Shown here piece by piece: positions 17,301 to 25,964 of a DNA stretch of 64,000 nt. Source of the stretch: Pseudomonas citrullilanati (GTDB taxonomy: Bacteria; Pseudomonadota; Gammaproteobacteria; Pseudomonadales; Pseudomonadaceae); NCBI RefSeq assembly GCF_030580855.1, contig NZ_JAUQOP010000008.1:79990-143989 (forward strand). The letters are read 5' to 3'. Below the pieces are notes generated by a model. That model was not told the DNA's origin. It searched no databases and was given only the letters and a program-made list of their open reading frames with translations. Numbering within the stretch: position 1 is the first letter of the stretch; each line of letters opens with the position of its first letter. Both the position numbers and the translations under genes were made by a program.

Positions 17301-18323
17301 ATGTCCAACCCTTGGCGAGCGTCTCCTGTGTCAGTGATTCCCCTAGTGGTATGCGATGACTCCAACATGGCCCGCAAGCAGGTACTGCGGGCACTGCCGG
17401 CGGATTGGCCGGTTTCCATCACCGAAGCAACCAATGGCCGCCAGGCCATGGAGGCTATCCGCCAGGGCTTGGGACAGGTGGTGCTGCTCGACCTGACCAT
17501 GCCGGAAATGGACGGCTACCAGGTCCTGGGTGCCCTGCGCGATGAGGGCCTCAAGGCCCAGGTCATCGTGATCTCCGGTGACGTCCAGGAAGAAGCGGTG
17601 CGCCGCGTGCACGAACTGGGCGCGCTGGCGTTCCTGAAAAAACCCTTCGACGAAGCCGAATTGCGCCGCACCCTGGGCAAGCTGGGGCTCCTGGCGAAAC
17701 CCGGGCAGTTGCCGCCGCCGCGCGCGGTAGCGAACACGGCGATCAGTTTCCACGATGCATTCCGCGAGACGGTCAACGTCGCCATCGGCCGCGCCGCCGC
17801 CCTCATCGCCAGGGTGCTCGGAGTGTTCGTGCAATTGCCGGTACCCAACGTGAACATCCTCGAAGTCGGCGAACTGCACATGGCCCTGGCCGATGCCAGC
17901 AACTCCCAGCAACTGACCGCGATCTGCCAGGGTTTCATCGGCGGTGGCATTGCCGGCGAGGCGCTGCTGATGTTCCACGACTCGGAGATCACCGACATCG
18001 CCCAGCTGATGCAGCGCGAAAGTGCCGATTATTCCGACCTGGAAATGCTGCTGGACCTCTCCAGCGTGCTGATCGGCGCCTGCCTGAGCAGCATCGCCGA
18101 ACAGGTCGACGTGGGCTTTTCCCAGGGCCACCCGCAGATTCTTGGCCAGCACGCGGCCATCGACGAGCTGATCCGGGTCAACCGCAAGCGCTGGAAAAAG
18201 ACCCTGGCCGTGGAAATCAGCTACAGCCTGGAGGGCCACGATATCCGCTTCGACCTGTTGCTGCTGTTCACCGAGGATTCCATCCCCCGGTTGACCCACA
18301 AACTCGCCTACTTGATGAACTGA
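17301..18323 (+). CDS. Response regulator with C-terminal CheC/CheX-like domain
   Basis: 340 aa from MSNPWRASPVSVIPLVVCDD; a start 24 nt earlier and a GTG at 17331 are alternatives, none with a good ribosome-binding site. The receiver domain has acidic pocket CDD, phospho-acceptor Asp in VVLLDLTMPEMDGY, Thr/Ser in VIVISGD and Lys in LKKPF. The C-terminal half resembles CheC/CheX phosphatases (LLDLSSVLIGACLSSIAEQ). It lies 3 nt before a diguanylate cyclase gene, so the two probably work together in c-di-GMP signalling. Confidence 0.82.
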   Translation: MSNPWRASPVSVIPLVVCDDSNMARKQVLRALPADWPVSITEATNGRQAMEAIRQGLGQVVLLDLTMPEMDGYQVLGALRDEGLKAQVIVISGDVQEEAVRRVHELGALAFLKKPFDEAELRRTLGKLGLLAKPGQLPPPRAVANTAISFHDAFRETVNVAIGRAAALIARVLGVFVQLPVPNVNILEVGELHMALADASNSQQLTAICQGFIGGGIAGEALLMFHDSEITDIAQLMQRESADYSDLEMLLDLSSVLIGACLSSIAEQVDVGFSQGHPQILGQHAAIDELIRVNRKRWKKTLAVEISYSLEGHDIRFDLLLLFTEDSIPRLTHKLAYLMN

Positions 18324-18326
18324 GCC

Positions 18327-19280
18327 ATGAACGATTCTATCGATCTGAACGAATTCCACTGGTTGTTGGCCGTCGTCCAGAGCATTGACGTCGGGGTGGT
18401 GGTGCTCGACCGCGACTACCGCGTGCAGGTCTGGAACACCTTCATGGAGAACCGTTCCGGCATACAGCCCAAGGATGCCCAGAACCAGCACTTCTTCAGC
18501 CTGTTTCCGGAAGTCGACCGGCAATGGTTCAGCCGCAAGGTGGAAAGTGTCGCCACCCTGGGCACGCCGGCGTTCACCATCTGGGAACAGCGCCCGTACC
18601 TGGTGCGCTTCATGAACTACCAGCCGATCACCGGCGAAGAAGAGTTCATGTACCAGAACACCACGCTGCTGCCACTGCACTCCCCCGACAGCAAGATCAA
18701 CCACATCTGCCTGGTGATCTACGACGTCACCGACGTCGCCACCAATCGCCATCAACTGCAGGCCGCCAATGCCCAACTGCAGCAGCTCTCCAGCATCGAC
18801 CGCCTGACCGGCCTGTACAACCGCGGCCACTGGGAGGAAAACCTCAAGGCCGCCTACGCCAGGCACCTGCGCTATGGCAACGCGCTGAGCCTGGTGATGT
18901 TCGACATCGATCATTTCAAGCGGGTCAACGACACCTACGGTCACCAGGCCGGCGACAAGGTGATCGAGCAGGTCGCCCGGGTCCTGCGCGAACACGTGCG
19001 CGACTCAGATGCGGCCGGGCGCTACGGCGGCGAAGAATTCGGCGTGGTGCTGTCCGACACCGACAAGGCCGGCGCCCAAGTGTTTGCCGAGCGCCTGCGC
19101 AAGGCGATCGAAGGCCTGGAGGTGCTGCACGGCGACCAGAGCATCCGCTTCACCATCAGCCTCGGCGTCGCCGACCTCAGCCAGCCCGCCAACAGCCATG
19201 CGGACCTGATCGCCTGGTCGGACCACGCGTTGTACACGTCCAAGGAGACCGGGCGCAATCGGGTCACGGTGTATGGGTAA
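18327..19280 (+). CDS. PAS-GGDEF diguanylate cyclase
   Basis: 317 aa. The N-terminal PAS-like domain (about 10-130, VLDRDYRVQVWNTFMENRSG) is followed by a short coiled coil and a GGDEF domain with active GGEEF. Five residues before it is the inhibitory RxxD site (RDSD). It is predicted to make c-di-GMP with product inhibition. There are no membrane segments, so it is cytoplasmic. It follows the receiver-CheC gene by 3 nt. Confidence 0.92.
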   Translation: MNDSIDLNEFHWLLAVVQSIDVGVVVLDRDYRVQVWNTFMENRSGIQPKDAQNQHFFSLFPEVDRQWFSRKVESVATLGTPAFTIWEQRPYLVRFMNYQPITGEEEFMYQNTTLLPLHSPDSKINHICLVIYDVTDVATNRHQLQAANAQLQQLSSIDRLTGLYNRGHWEENLKAAYARHLRYGNALSLVMFDIDHFKRVNDTYGHQAGDKVIEQVARVLREHVRDSDAAGRYGGEEFGVVLSDTDKAGAQVFAERLRKAIEGLEVLHGDQSIRFTISLGVADLSQPANSHADLIAWSDHALYTSKETGRNRVTVYG

Positions 19281-19336
19281 CACGACGGCTCAAAGGCCTC
19301 AGCCCTCAGGACTTGAGGCATAGGCCGAACCGGCTT

Positions 19337-19690
19337 TCAACCCAGGTCGCCACCGCCCACCGGCAACGTGACGCCGGTGATGTACGAGGCTTCATCGCAG
19401 GCCAGGAACAGGATCGCCGCCGCCTGTTCGTCCAGGGTGCCGTAGCGTTTCATCAAGCTGCTGTCCAGGGTCTGGTCGACGATCTGCTGGTACCAGACTT
19501 TTTCCTCCGGGCTCTGCTCGGCGCCGTTTCGTGGAATCAACCGCGGCGGTGCCTCGGTGCCGCCGGGCGCCGTGGCGTTGACCCGTATGCCGCGTCCCGC
19601 CGTTTCGAAGGCCAGGCAGGCGGTCAACGCGTTGACCCCGCCCTTCGCGGCGCCGTAAGGCACCCGATTGACACTGCGGGTGGGCCCAGG
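19337..19690 (-). pseudogene. benD: benD remnant (C-terminal part of a cis-diol dehydrogenase SDR)
   Basis: The frame encodes RVPYGAAKGGVNALTACLAF (SDR YxxxK), a Rossmann C-terminal half and the end YITGVTLPVGGGDLG. These closely resemble the last 115 or so residues of BenD, the benzoate diol dehydrogenase. The N-terminal NAD-binding half is missing. Homology stops at a 20-bp hairpin (19689-19708) beside a REP (19715-19739), which is directly followed by the pvdQ stop. No other ben genes are in the window. Confidence 0.75.
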
Positions 19691-19714
19691 TGTCGTGACC
19701 ACGACACCGGCCCA

Positions 19715-19739
19715 GTGTGGGAGCGAGTTTGCTCGCGAA
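19715..19739. repeat. Single REP palindrome at the benD/pvdQ junction
   Basis: TGTGGGAGCGAGTTTGCTCGCG-type REP, immediately after the stop of pvdQ. A hairpin with arms GGTGTCGTG/CACGACACC (19689-19708) lies on its left, where the benD remnant breaks off. The pair marks a likely deletion or rearrangement point. Confidence 0.8.
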
Positions 19740-22088
19740 CTAGTGCGTGGCCACCCGGCCTGTCTCGTCACGCTCGCGAATGATCAGGGCCTGGTAATGC
19801 GGATCGGCCTTGATCTGTTGCTCGGTGAACGGCAGCACGCTCCATTGTTTCTGCGAAAACGCCCGGGTCTGGTCGGCCGAGTACGGCGATGCCGGGTCGC
19901 TGGACAGGGAGAATGCCAGCAATCCCTGGGCCTGGGGGCCCTTGCCGTCGAACGTCACCACTTGCAGGTAGCTGGTGCCGCTGACCACTTCGCGCTTGCC
20001 ATTCGCCGCCGGCACGCTCTGGATGGCGTTGTAGATGCCCAGCTCTCCCGGCCCGCCGTGGATCGGTGTCTGCCGGTCGCCGCTGCTGGCGACTTGAATG
20101 TCTTGCCACTGGTGATCCCTGGACCAGTGCGCCGCTTTCACCGCTTCCACCGAAGCGAGCATGGCTTCGCGCACGGCCTTGAGCACCGGCGGCCGCTCGA
20201 CTGCCAGGCCTCGCGGCGTGTGTTGCGGGTCTTTCGGATCGAACGCGACGCGCCACGCGTCAGGCATCGCCTGCACCCGCGCCATGATCTGCTGAAAGTG
20301 GACGAAGCCCAGCCCGCTATGCAGTCCGGCGGTGCGGTCCCAGGCCTTGAGGCTGGCGCAGGCCTCGGCCAATGCCGCCGCGCCCGCCCCGGCCTCGGCG
20401 GCGCACGCGCCAAGCAAGTCCGGCACGACCTGGTCGGCCAGGTAGACCCGATCGTCCATGACCATGCGCTGCAGGTCCTGCACCTTCACCGGGCCTTGCT
20501 TGGCCAGGGCGCCCAGGCGATCCAGGGCGAACCGCGACCGCAGGCCCAGCGGCTGGCCCTGTTGGCTGATCAGCGGCGAGTAGCCGGACAGTGGCTGCGC
20601 GGGGTTGACCATCCAGGCCGAATCGTTGGAGTTCTGCACGTAGTCGCGCCGCAGCAGCTGCGGCAATCGATCAGCGGCATAGATACCCGGCTGCGCGGCC
20701 TTCGGATCGACGTCCCAGGCACACTCACTGCGCGAACCGTCCAGCACGATCAGCTGCAGCCCGGCCCGGGGATCGCTGCACCGCGCCAGCTTGGCGGCAT
20801 CGACGTTCGGCACCACCGACAGGTTCATGTAGAGGCTCTCCCCCTGGTCGTCCACCGCCAGGGTGTTGACCCAGGGGATGCCCTGGATCCGGTGCACGGC
20901 GTCCTGCAGGTCCTTGAGCGTGACCGCCTGGTTCATGGCGCGCCACTGCTCCAGCACGCGATCATTGTCCAGGTTGGCGTCCCGCAGGCTGAAGGCGAAG
21001 CGGTTGTCCCAATCCAGCCGGCCCGGCCATTGGACGATCGGACCAAACTGCGAGGCGTAGACCACCCGGGACACCGTCCGCACCTGGCCGTCGGGCTGCT
21101 TGACGTCCACCGTGACCGTTTGCTGGCTCATCGGCACCGACTGCCCGTCGATCAGGTAGCGGGTCGGGTCCTTCGGGTCGAGTTGCAGGCGGTACAGGGT
21201 GAAATGCTTGGAGGTGTCGACGGTGTGGGTCCAGGCCAGGTGCTGGCTGAAGCCGATATTGATCACCGGCAGGCCTGGCAGCGCCGCGCCCATCACATCC
21301 AGCTTGCCGGGAATGGTCAGGTGCATCTGGTAGAAACGCATGCCGCCCATCCAGGGGAAATGCGGGTTGGCCAGCAGCATGCCGCGACCGTTGAACGAGC
21401 GCTCGCTGCCGATGGCCAGCGCATTGCTGCCGCGTTCCAGGGCGAAGCGCTGCTGCCGCGCCGCGGCCCCGGCGAAACCGTTGGCGGCCGAACCTTCGAG
21501 TGCCGTGGCCTGGGGTGGCTGTGCACCGGCCAGGGCCTCGGCGAACTGGCCGACACCGCCTTCCACCAACAAGCGCCGGGTCAACTTGACCAGATCCAGC
21601 GCCGTGATCGGCCGTACCCACTCGCTGGCGCACTGCTCGGGCAGGCCCTTGGCCTTGCGTTCGGCCAGCGCCCGGTTGTAGCCCGCCACGTAGCCTTCGA
21701 TCCGTTGCTGGACCGGCGGCGTCTGGGCCTGCCAGAAGCCGGACACCGCCTGCGGCGTGTTGAGCCAACTGAAGAACACATCGCTGACGCGGTTCTCCCG
21801 CTGCTCCAGCGTGAGCTGTTCGGGCCCGAAATAGCGCGAGCGCTGGGCATTGACGGTGACGATCTCGTTCGCCAGCAGGCAGAGATTGTCCTGGGCGTAC
21901 GCATAGCCGATGCCGTAGCCCAGGCCCCGCTCATCCTGGGCGCGAATATGCGGCACGCCAAACTGGGTACGGCGGATCTCGGCGCTGGCCTGCGCCAGGT
22001 CATCCTGCGCATCGACCACCGGGCTGAGCCCCAGGGCCACGCCCATCACCGCGCCCGCGAGGGCCATCCTCGATAACTGCCCGGACAT
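19740..22088 (-). CDS. pvdQ: PvdQ-type acyl-homoserine-lactone / pyoverdine-precursor acylase
   Basis: 782 aa from ATG; upstream GTG starts at 22094 and 22100 add 2-4 residues and sit nearer the GGAG. A signal peptide is followed by the alpha chain (FGVPHIRAQDERGLGYGIGY). The autocleavage Gly-Ser is in ERGSNALAIGSERS, giving the beta-chain nucleophile Ser. LLANPHFPWMGGMRFYQMHL and GFSQHLAWTHTVDTSKHFTL match PvdQ closely. It is a periplasmic Ntn hydrolase that removes the acyl chain from pyoverdine precursors and long-chain AHLs. No other pyoverdine genes are adjacent. Confidence 0.88.
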   Translation of the reverse strand: MSGQLSRMALAGAVMGVALGLSPVVDAQDDLAQASAEIRRTQFGVPHIRAQDERGLGYGIGYAYAQDNLCLLANEIVTVNAQRSRYFGPEQLTLEQRENRVSDVFFSWLNTPQAVSGFWQAQTPPVQQRIEGYVAGYNRALAERKAKGLPEQCASEWVRPITALDLVKLTRRLLVEGGVGQFAEALAGAQPPQATALEGSAANGFAGAAARQQRFALERGSNALAIGSERSFNGRGMLLANPHFPWMGGMRFYQMHLTIPGKLDVMGAALPGLPVINIGFSQHLAWTHTVDTSKHFTLYRLQLDPKDPTRYLIDGQSVPMSQQTVTVDVKQPDGQVRTVSRVVYASQFGPIVQWPGRLDWDNRFAFSLRDANLDNDRVLEQWRAMNQAVTLKDLQDAVHRIQGIPWVNTLAVDDQGESLYMNLSVVPNVDAAKLARCSDPRAGLQLIVLDGSRSECAWDVDPKAAQPGIYAADRLPQLLRRDYVQNSNDSAWMVNPAQPLSGYSPLISQQGQPLGLRSRFALDRLGALAKQGPVKVQDLQRMVMDDRVYLADQVVPDLLGACAAEAGAGAAALAEACASLKAWDRTAGLHSGLGFVHFQQIMARVQAMPDAWRVAFDPKDPQHTPRGLAVERPPVLKAVREAMLASVEAVKAAHWSRDHQWQDIQVASSGDRQTPIHGGPGELGIYNAIQSVPAANGKREVVSGTSYLQVVTFDGKGPQAQGLLAFSLSSDPASPYSADQTRAFSQKQWSVLPFTEQQIKADPHYQALIIRERDETGRVATH

Positions 22089-22384
22089 TCTCACGTTCAC
22101 TCCAGATTCCTGCTTCAGAAACCCAGGCGGCTACCGGCAATCGCGACGATCACCGGCGGCCCGCCTGGAACACCCACATACCGCCCGTTGCAGCGCAATG
22201 TGCCTCCCCTGAAAACGAACCGGATGAAAAAAAATTAATCGCCCGACCGGCGCCCGATCACAAGCGTTGACGAAACCTGGGCAATTTTTTCACATCCCGA
22301 CCTTCATGATTGCCCGCCCTCGTTCGTCCTATTACAGGAGAGTATCCGTGACCTTTTCTGAACAGGCTGGTAAGGAGTTTCTGC

Positions 22385-22765
22385 ATGCGTAACGCGCAAC
22401 TGCCCATGGAGGGCAAGCCACGAGCGACCGGCGTCTCGCTGGGCGCCCACCCTCCCGTCTTCGCCCGGCCCGCCGAGCGAGCCGGCAATGAACAGATCCG
22501 GCGCCTGCTCAAGAGCTTCGGGCTCAGGACCAGCCTGATTCGCCTCAAGGTGATCGATGCGCTGCTCAAGGCGGCCGACGAGAATCAAGGCCTGGGCGTG
22601 CGGGGCGTACACAGCCAATTGCTGGGGCTGGACATTCCGTTGTCCTTCCTCAGCGTGCGCGAGGTCTTGAAGCGCCTGTGCAGCGAGGGGGTGATCGTCC
22701 TCAATCCCGACAAGAGCTATTGCCTGCACCCCAAGGCCATGGCCGTGATCGAGGCAGGCGAATGA
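22385..22765 (+). CDS. Fur-like winged-helix protein
   Basis: 126 aa. The core (RRLLKSFGLRTSLIRLKVID then HSQLLGLDIPLSFLSVREVL) matches the Fur DNA-binding half. The His/Cys metal-binding C-terminal domain of true Fur/Zur is absent, leaving only a short tail (ending KAMAVIEAGE). It is divergent from pvdQ across 296 nt, which suggests but does not prove that it regulates it. The start has weak signals. Confidence 0.65.
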   Translation: MRNAQLPMEGKPRATGVSLGAHPPVFARPAERAGNEQIRRLLKSFGLRTSLIRLKVIDALLKAADENQGLGVRGVHSQLLGLDIPLSFLSVREVLKRLCSEGVIVLNPDKSYCLHPKAMAVIEAGE

Positions 22766-22774
22766 CGCCTGGCC

Positions 22775-22963
22775 TCAGGGCTTGACCTTGCGCCGCATCA
22801 CGCCGTTGATCACCACCACGATGACCGCCACGGCAATGGCGATGTACTGAAACAGCTGCTCGCTGATCATGCCCTTGCCCTGCATCCAGGACAGGCCCAG
22901 CATGATCGCCAGGACCACGACGACGATCAGAATCGAGTATTTCAAGCGTTGTGAATGAGTCAT
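22775..22963 (-). CDS. Small two-helix inner-membrane protein, unknown function
   Basis: 62 aa from MTHSQRLKYSILIVVVVLAI. Two hydrophobic segments (about 9-28 and 37-55) are separated by SWMQGKGMISEQ, and the tail is basic (MRRKVKP). Longer in-frame starts give improbable sequence. It is convergent with the Fur-like gene (10 nt between stops). No family is recognised. Confidence 0.6.
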   Translation of the reverse strand: MTHSQRLKYSILIVVVVLAIMLGLSWMQGKGMISEQLFQYIAIAVAVIVVVINGVMRRKVKP

Positions 22964-23167
22964 TGCCAATTTCCTGAATGTTTCCGTTCTGTAGCCCGGG
23001 CCTGCCGGGCCGGCACCGCATCGAGCGACGATGGGCAGCGCACGGGCGGCCCATGGTACAGCCCCACCTGCCTCTTCGCCTATGCCACCGGTGGCGATCA
23101 TTGCCCGCAGGCCCACCGCCCCGCCGATGCGCGGTATTCAAGCTTGGCACCAGCCAGCCGATACAAA

Positions 23168-23185
23168 CTGGTACGTTCATACCAA
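23168..23185. promoter_or_regulatory. Inverted repeat TGGTA-N6-TACCA upstream of the chemoreceptor gene
   Basis: The sequence CTGGTACGTTCATACCAA holds 5-bp perfect arms and ends about 40 nt before the chemoreceptor start. It resembles FCD-GntR operators (TGGTnnnACCA-like). The binder is unknown. The rest of the gap 22964-23224 shows no gene. Confidence 0.35.
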
Positions 23186-23224
23186 TTGTCCTAGAAAGAC
23201 GCCTCCGTGCAAGGAACCACCCCC

Positions 23225-25219
23225 ATGCCCGCATTCCGAACGATTCAGGCTCGCTACACGCTGTTCCTGGTTCTATTCATCCTGGTGCTGTCCATCCTGA
23301 CGGTCGTGGGCATCAGTTACCTGGTCGCGCCCAAGTTGCGCCATACCGAAGAACAGGTGGTCCTCAACCGCATTGGCGAAGTCGCCGGGCAGATCCAGGG
23401 CGAACTGAACAAGGTGCAGGCCCAGCAACGCAGCATCACCCAGACCATTCCATTGCTCGACAGCGATGCCATCGACAAGGTCCTGCCAGGGCTGGTGGAC
23501 CAGTACGGCGAACTGAAAGTGTTCGGCGGCGGGATCTGGCCGCTGCCGAACCAGCGCGCCGAGGGGCGCAGCAAGTTCAGTACGTTCTGGCACCGCGATG
23601 CCTCCGGCAAGCTGATGGTCAACACCTTCTGGAACAGCGACGCCGCGCCGAACTACTACGAGCAACCCTGGCACAAGGGCGGCATGGCCACGCCACCGGG
23701 CAAATGTGCCTGGGCCGCGGCCTACAAGGACGACGCCAGCGCCGAGCCGCGCACCAACTGCGCCATGGCCATCCAGAAGAACGGCGTGCCCTACGGCGTG
23801 TCGACCATCGACGTGACCCTGGGCTTCTTCAACGACCTGGTGGCGCGCAAGGAAGCCGACCTGAGCGCCGAGATGTTGATCGTCGAAGGCGACGGCAAGA
23901 TCATCAGCAACAGCACGCGTATCAACGGGCCGATTGTCCTGAAGAACATCAGCGAACTGGCCGCCAGCTCGCCATTCGCCGCCCAGGTCCAGGCCGGCCT
24001 GGCCCATCGTGACCAGCCGCTGCAACGGGTCGAGTTCGACAACAACGGCGAGGCCAGCACCTTTTTCATGCGCCCCATCGAAGGTTCGCCGTGGTTCCTG
24101 GCGACGGCATTGCCCACCCGCCTGATCACCGCCCAGCGCGACGACGTGTTGAACACCCTGAGCCTGCTGCAGATCCCGATGGTGATCCTGCTGGTGCTGA
24201 TGCAGTTGTACGCGATCCGTCAACTGACCCACCGCATGAAGATCCTCAAGGGCAACATCGACGCCTTGTCCACGGGCGATGCCGACCTGACCCGGCGCAT
24301 CACCATCCGCGCCGAAGATGAACTGGGCGCCATCGGCCACTCGGTCAACGGCTTCATCGCCTACCTGCAGAACATGATTGGCGAAGTCACCCAGGCCACC
24401 GGTGCCATGGCTTCGAGCCTGGAAAACCTGCAACGGACCTCGGCCCATACCAGCGAGATCCTGATGCGCCACGCCTCGGAAACCGACCAGACCGTGACCG
24501 CCATCACCCAGATGAGCTCCACGGCCGACAGCGTGGCACAGAATGCCGCCGAGACCGCCGCCTTCACCCAGCGCGCCAACGAGCACGCCGATCGCTCCCG
24601 CGTGGTGGTCGGCGAGGCGTCCAACAGCGTCGTGGCGCTGATCGACGAAGTGTCCAGCGCGACCCGCAAGGTCGAGAGCATGCAGCAGGACGCCCAGCGC
24701 ATCACCGAGATCCTCGGCGTGATCGGCGCCATTGCCGGGCAGACCAACCTGCTGGCCCTGAACGCGGCCATCGAGGCCGCCCGGGCCGGCGAGCAGGGTC
24801 GTGGCTTCGCGGTGGTGGCCGACGAGGTCCGCGCCCTCGCCGCCCGCACCCAGGCCAGCACCTCGGAGATCAACGAAATGCTGACCCGGTTGACCCAGGG
24901 CGTGAGTTCGTCGGTGCAGGCGATGGAAAACACCCAGGCCAGTTGCCAGTCGGCCGCCGATGCGACCTCCCGGGTCAACTCCGGCCTGGACGAAATGGCC
25001 GGCTCCGTCAGCCAGATCAACAGCCTGAGCACCCAGATCGCCACCGCCGCCGAACAGCAAAGCGCGGTGACCGAGGAAATCAACCGCAGCATGGTGCAGA
25101 TCCGCCACATGGTGGAGGAACTGGTGGAAAGCGGCCTGGCCAGCGAAAACAACACCCGCCAACTGCTGGATGCGAACAGCCGGGTGAATGCGATCATGGG
25201 CCGGTTCAAGGTGCGCTGA
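23225..25219 (+). CDS. Methyl-accepting chemotaxis protein with large periplasmic (double-Cache-like) sensor
   Basis: 664 aa from [20 protein letters not shown], with AAGGA upstream. TM1 is at about residues 12-35, a periplasmic region of about 270 aa has Cache-like [15 protein letters not shown]2 is near [14 protein letters not shown], then HAMP. The cytoplasmic signalling tip is conserved ([38 protein letters not shown]). It directs swimming toward or away from a small ligand; the ligand is not deducible. A hairpin terminator follows. Confidence 0.92.
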   Translation: MPAFRTIQARYTLFLVLFILVLSILTVVGISYLVAPKLRHTEEQVVLNRIGEVAGQIQGELNKVQAQQRSITQTIPLLDSDAIDKVLPGLVDQYGELKVFGGGIWPLPNQRAEGRSKFSTFWHRDASGKLMVNTFWNSDAAPNYYEQPWHKGGMATPPGKCAWAAAYKDDASAEPRTNCAMAIQKNGVPYGVSTIDVTLGFFNDLVARKEADLSAEMLIVEGDGKIISNSTRINGPIVLKNISELAASSPFAAQVQAGLAHRDQPLQRVEFDNNGEASTFFMRPIEGSPWFLATALPTRLITAQRDDVLNTLSLLQIPMVILLVLMQLYAIRQLTHRMKILKGNIDALSTGDADLTRRITIRAEDELGAIGHSVNGFIAYLQNMIGEVTQATGAMASSLENLQRTSAHTSEILMRHASETDQTVTAITQMSSTADSVAQNAAETAAFTQRANEHADRSRVVVGEASNSVVALIDEVSSATRKVESMQQDAQRITEILGVIGAIAGQTNLLALNAAIEAARAGEQGRGFAVVADEVRALAARTQASTSEINEMLTRLTQGVSSSVQAMENTQASCQSAADATSRVNSGLDEMAGSVSQINSLSTQIATAAEQQSAVTEEINRSMVQIRHMVEELVESGLASENNTRQLLDANSRVNAIMGRFKVR

Positions 25220-25239
25220 CAGGCGCGTCTACCCGGTTG

Positions 25240-25269
25240 AACCCAGTGGGCGCCTGCTCCCACTGGGTT
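25240..25269 (+). terminator. Probable intrinsic terminator of the chemoreceptor gene
   Basis: Perfect 11-bp stem AACCCAGTGGG / CCCACTGGGTT with an 8-nt loop, 20 nt after the stop and followed by TGCTTCG. The U tract is short, so termination may be partial. Confidence 0.55.
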
Positions 25270-25419
25270 TGCTTCGCAAAGGGCTCATGCCCGCCAGGGC
25301 TTTCTACCCTCCCCGTCCCGCCAAGCTGACAATTCTGTCATCCGCCCCTCAGCCCCCTGTCAGCTGCCCCTTGCTACTCTGCTATCCTCCCGCCATTCGT
25401 TCGACATGAGAGCCCTCCC

Positions 25420-25866
25420 ATGGCCAAGCCCCTGCACCTGCTCGCCTTGAGCGCCTTGCTCCTGACCACCCTGGCCCAGGCCGCCGAACCGATAACCATC
25501 GACGTGCACCGCGATGCCAATTGTGGTTGCTGCAAAAAGTGGATCTCGCACCTGCAAGACAACGGCTTCAAGGTCAACGACCACGTCGAGGCCGACATGA
25601 GTTCGGTCAAGCAACGCCTGAGCGTGGCGCCCAACCTGCGCTCCTGCCACACCGCCGAGATCAACGGCAAATTCGTCGAGGGCCATGTCCCGGCCGACCA
25701 GGTGCTGGCGCTGAGCAAGCGTGATGATTTGCTCGGGGTCGCCGCGCCCGGCATGCCCATGGGGTCGCCCGGCATGGAAATGGACGGCATGGGCGATGCC
25801 TATCAGGTGATCGGCCTGAAGAAGGACGGGACGCAAACCGTGGTGGCGGACTACCCGGCCCAATAA
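25420..25866 (+). CDS. DUF411 exported metal-binding protein
   Basis: 148 aa with a signal peptide (MAKPLHLLALSALLLTTLAQA-A). The thioredoxin-like core carries the CGCC motif (RDANCGCCKKWISHL) and LRSCHTAEING; the Met-rich segment GMPMGSPGMEMDGMGD follows. DUF411 proteins are associated with copper handling in the periplasm (family knowledge), and the Cys and Met clusters fit that. It stands alone ahead of an alpha/beta hydrolase. Confidence 0.85.
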   Translation: MAKPLHLLALSALLLTTLAQAAEPITIDVHRDANCGCCKKWISHLQDNGFKVNDHVEADMSSVKQRLSVAPNLRSCHTAEINGKFVEGHVPADQVLALSKRDDLLGVAAPGMPMGSPGMEMDGMGDAYQVIGLKKDGTQTVVADYPAQ

Positions 25867-25964
25867 GGGCGCAGGGGAACGTTCGGACGGTTCGGTTGCC
25901 TGTGGTTAATGTCGCCATAATCGGGCCGCCCCAGGATCGGCGCTGGCCCCCAAGGAGATTGACC

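Noticed and set aside
17343..18995. Open frame of 550 codons on the minus strand opposite the response regulator and cyclase
   Set aside because: Antisense shadow spanning two real genes; repetitive His/Gln/Val composition and no start signal.
19337..19771. Functional short SDR gene
   Set aside because: It lacks the whole NAD-binding half, and its N-terminal 30 codons are translated REP and hairpin sequence.
19668..22076. Open frame of 802 codons on the plus strand opposite pvdQ
   Set aside because: It has no recognisable domain; pvdQ on the other strand shows signal peptide, autocleavage site and conserved motifs.
22214..22237. PvdS-type promoter for pvdQ
   Set aside because: TAATT-N15-CGT has a mismatch in the first box and short spacing; kept only as a remark, not as a feature.
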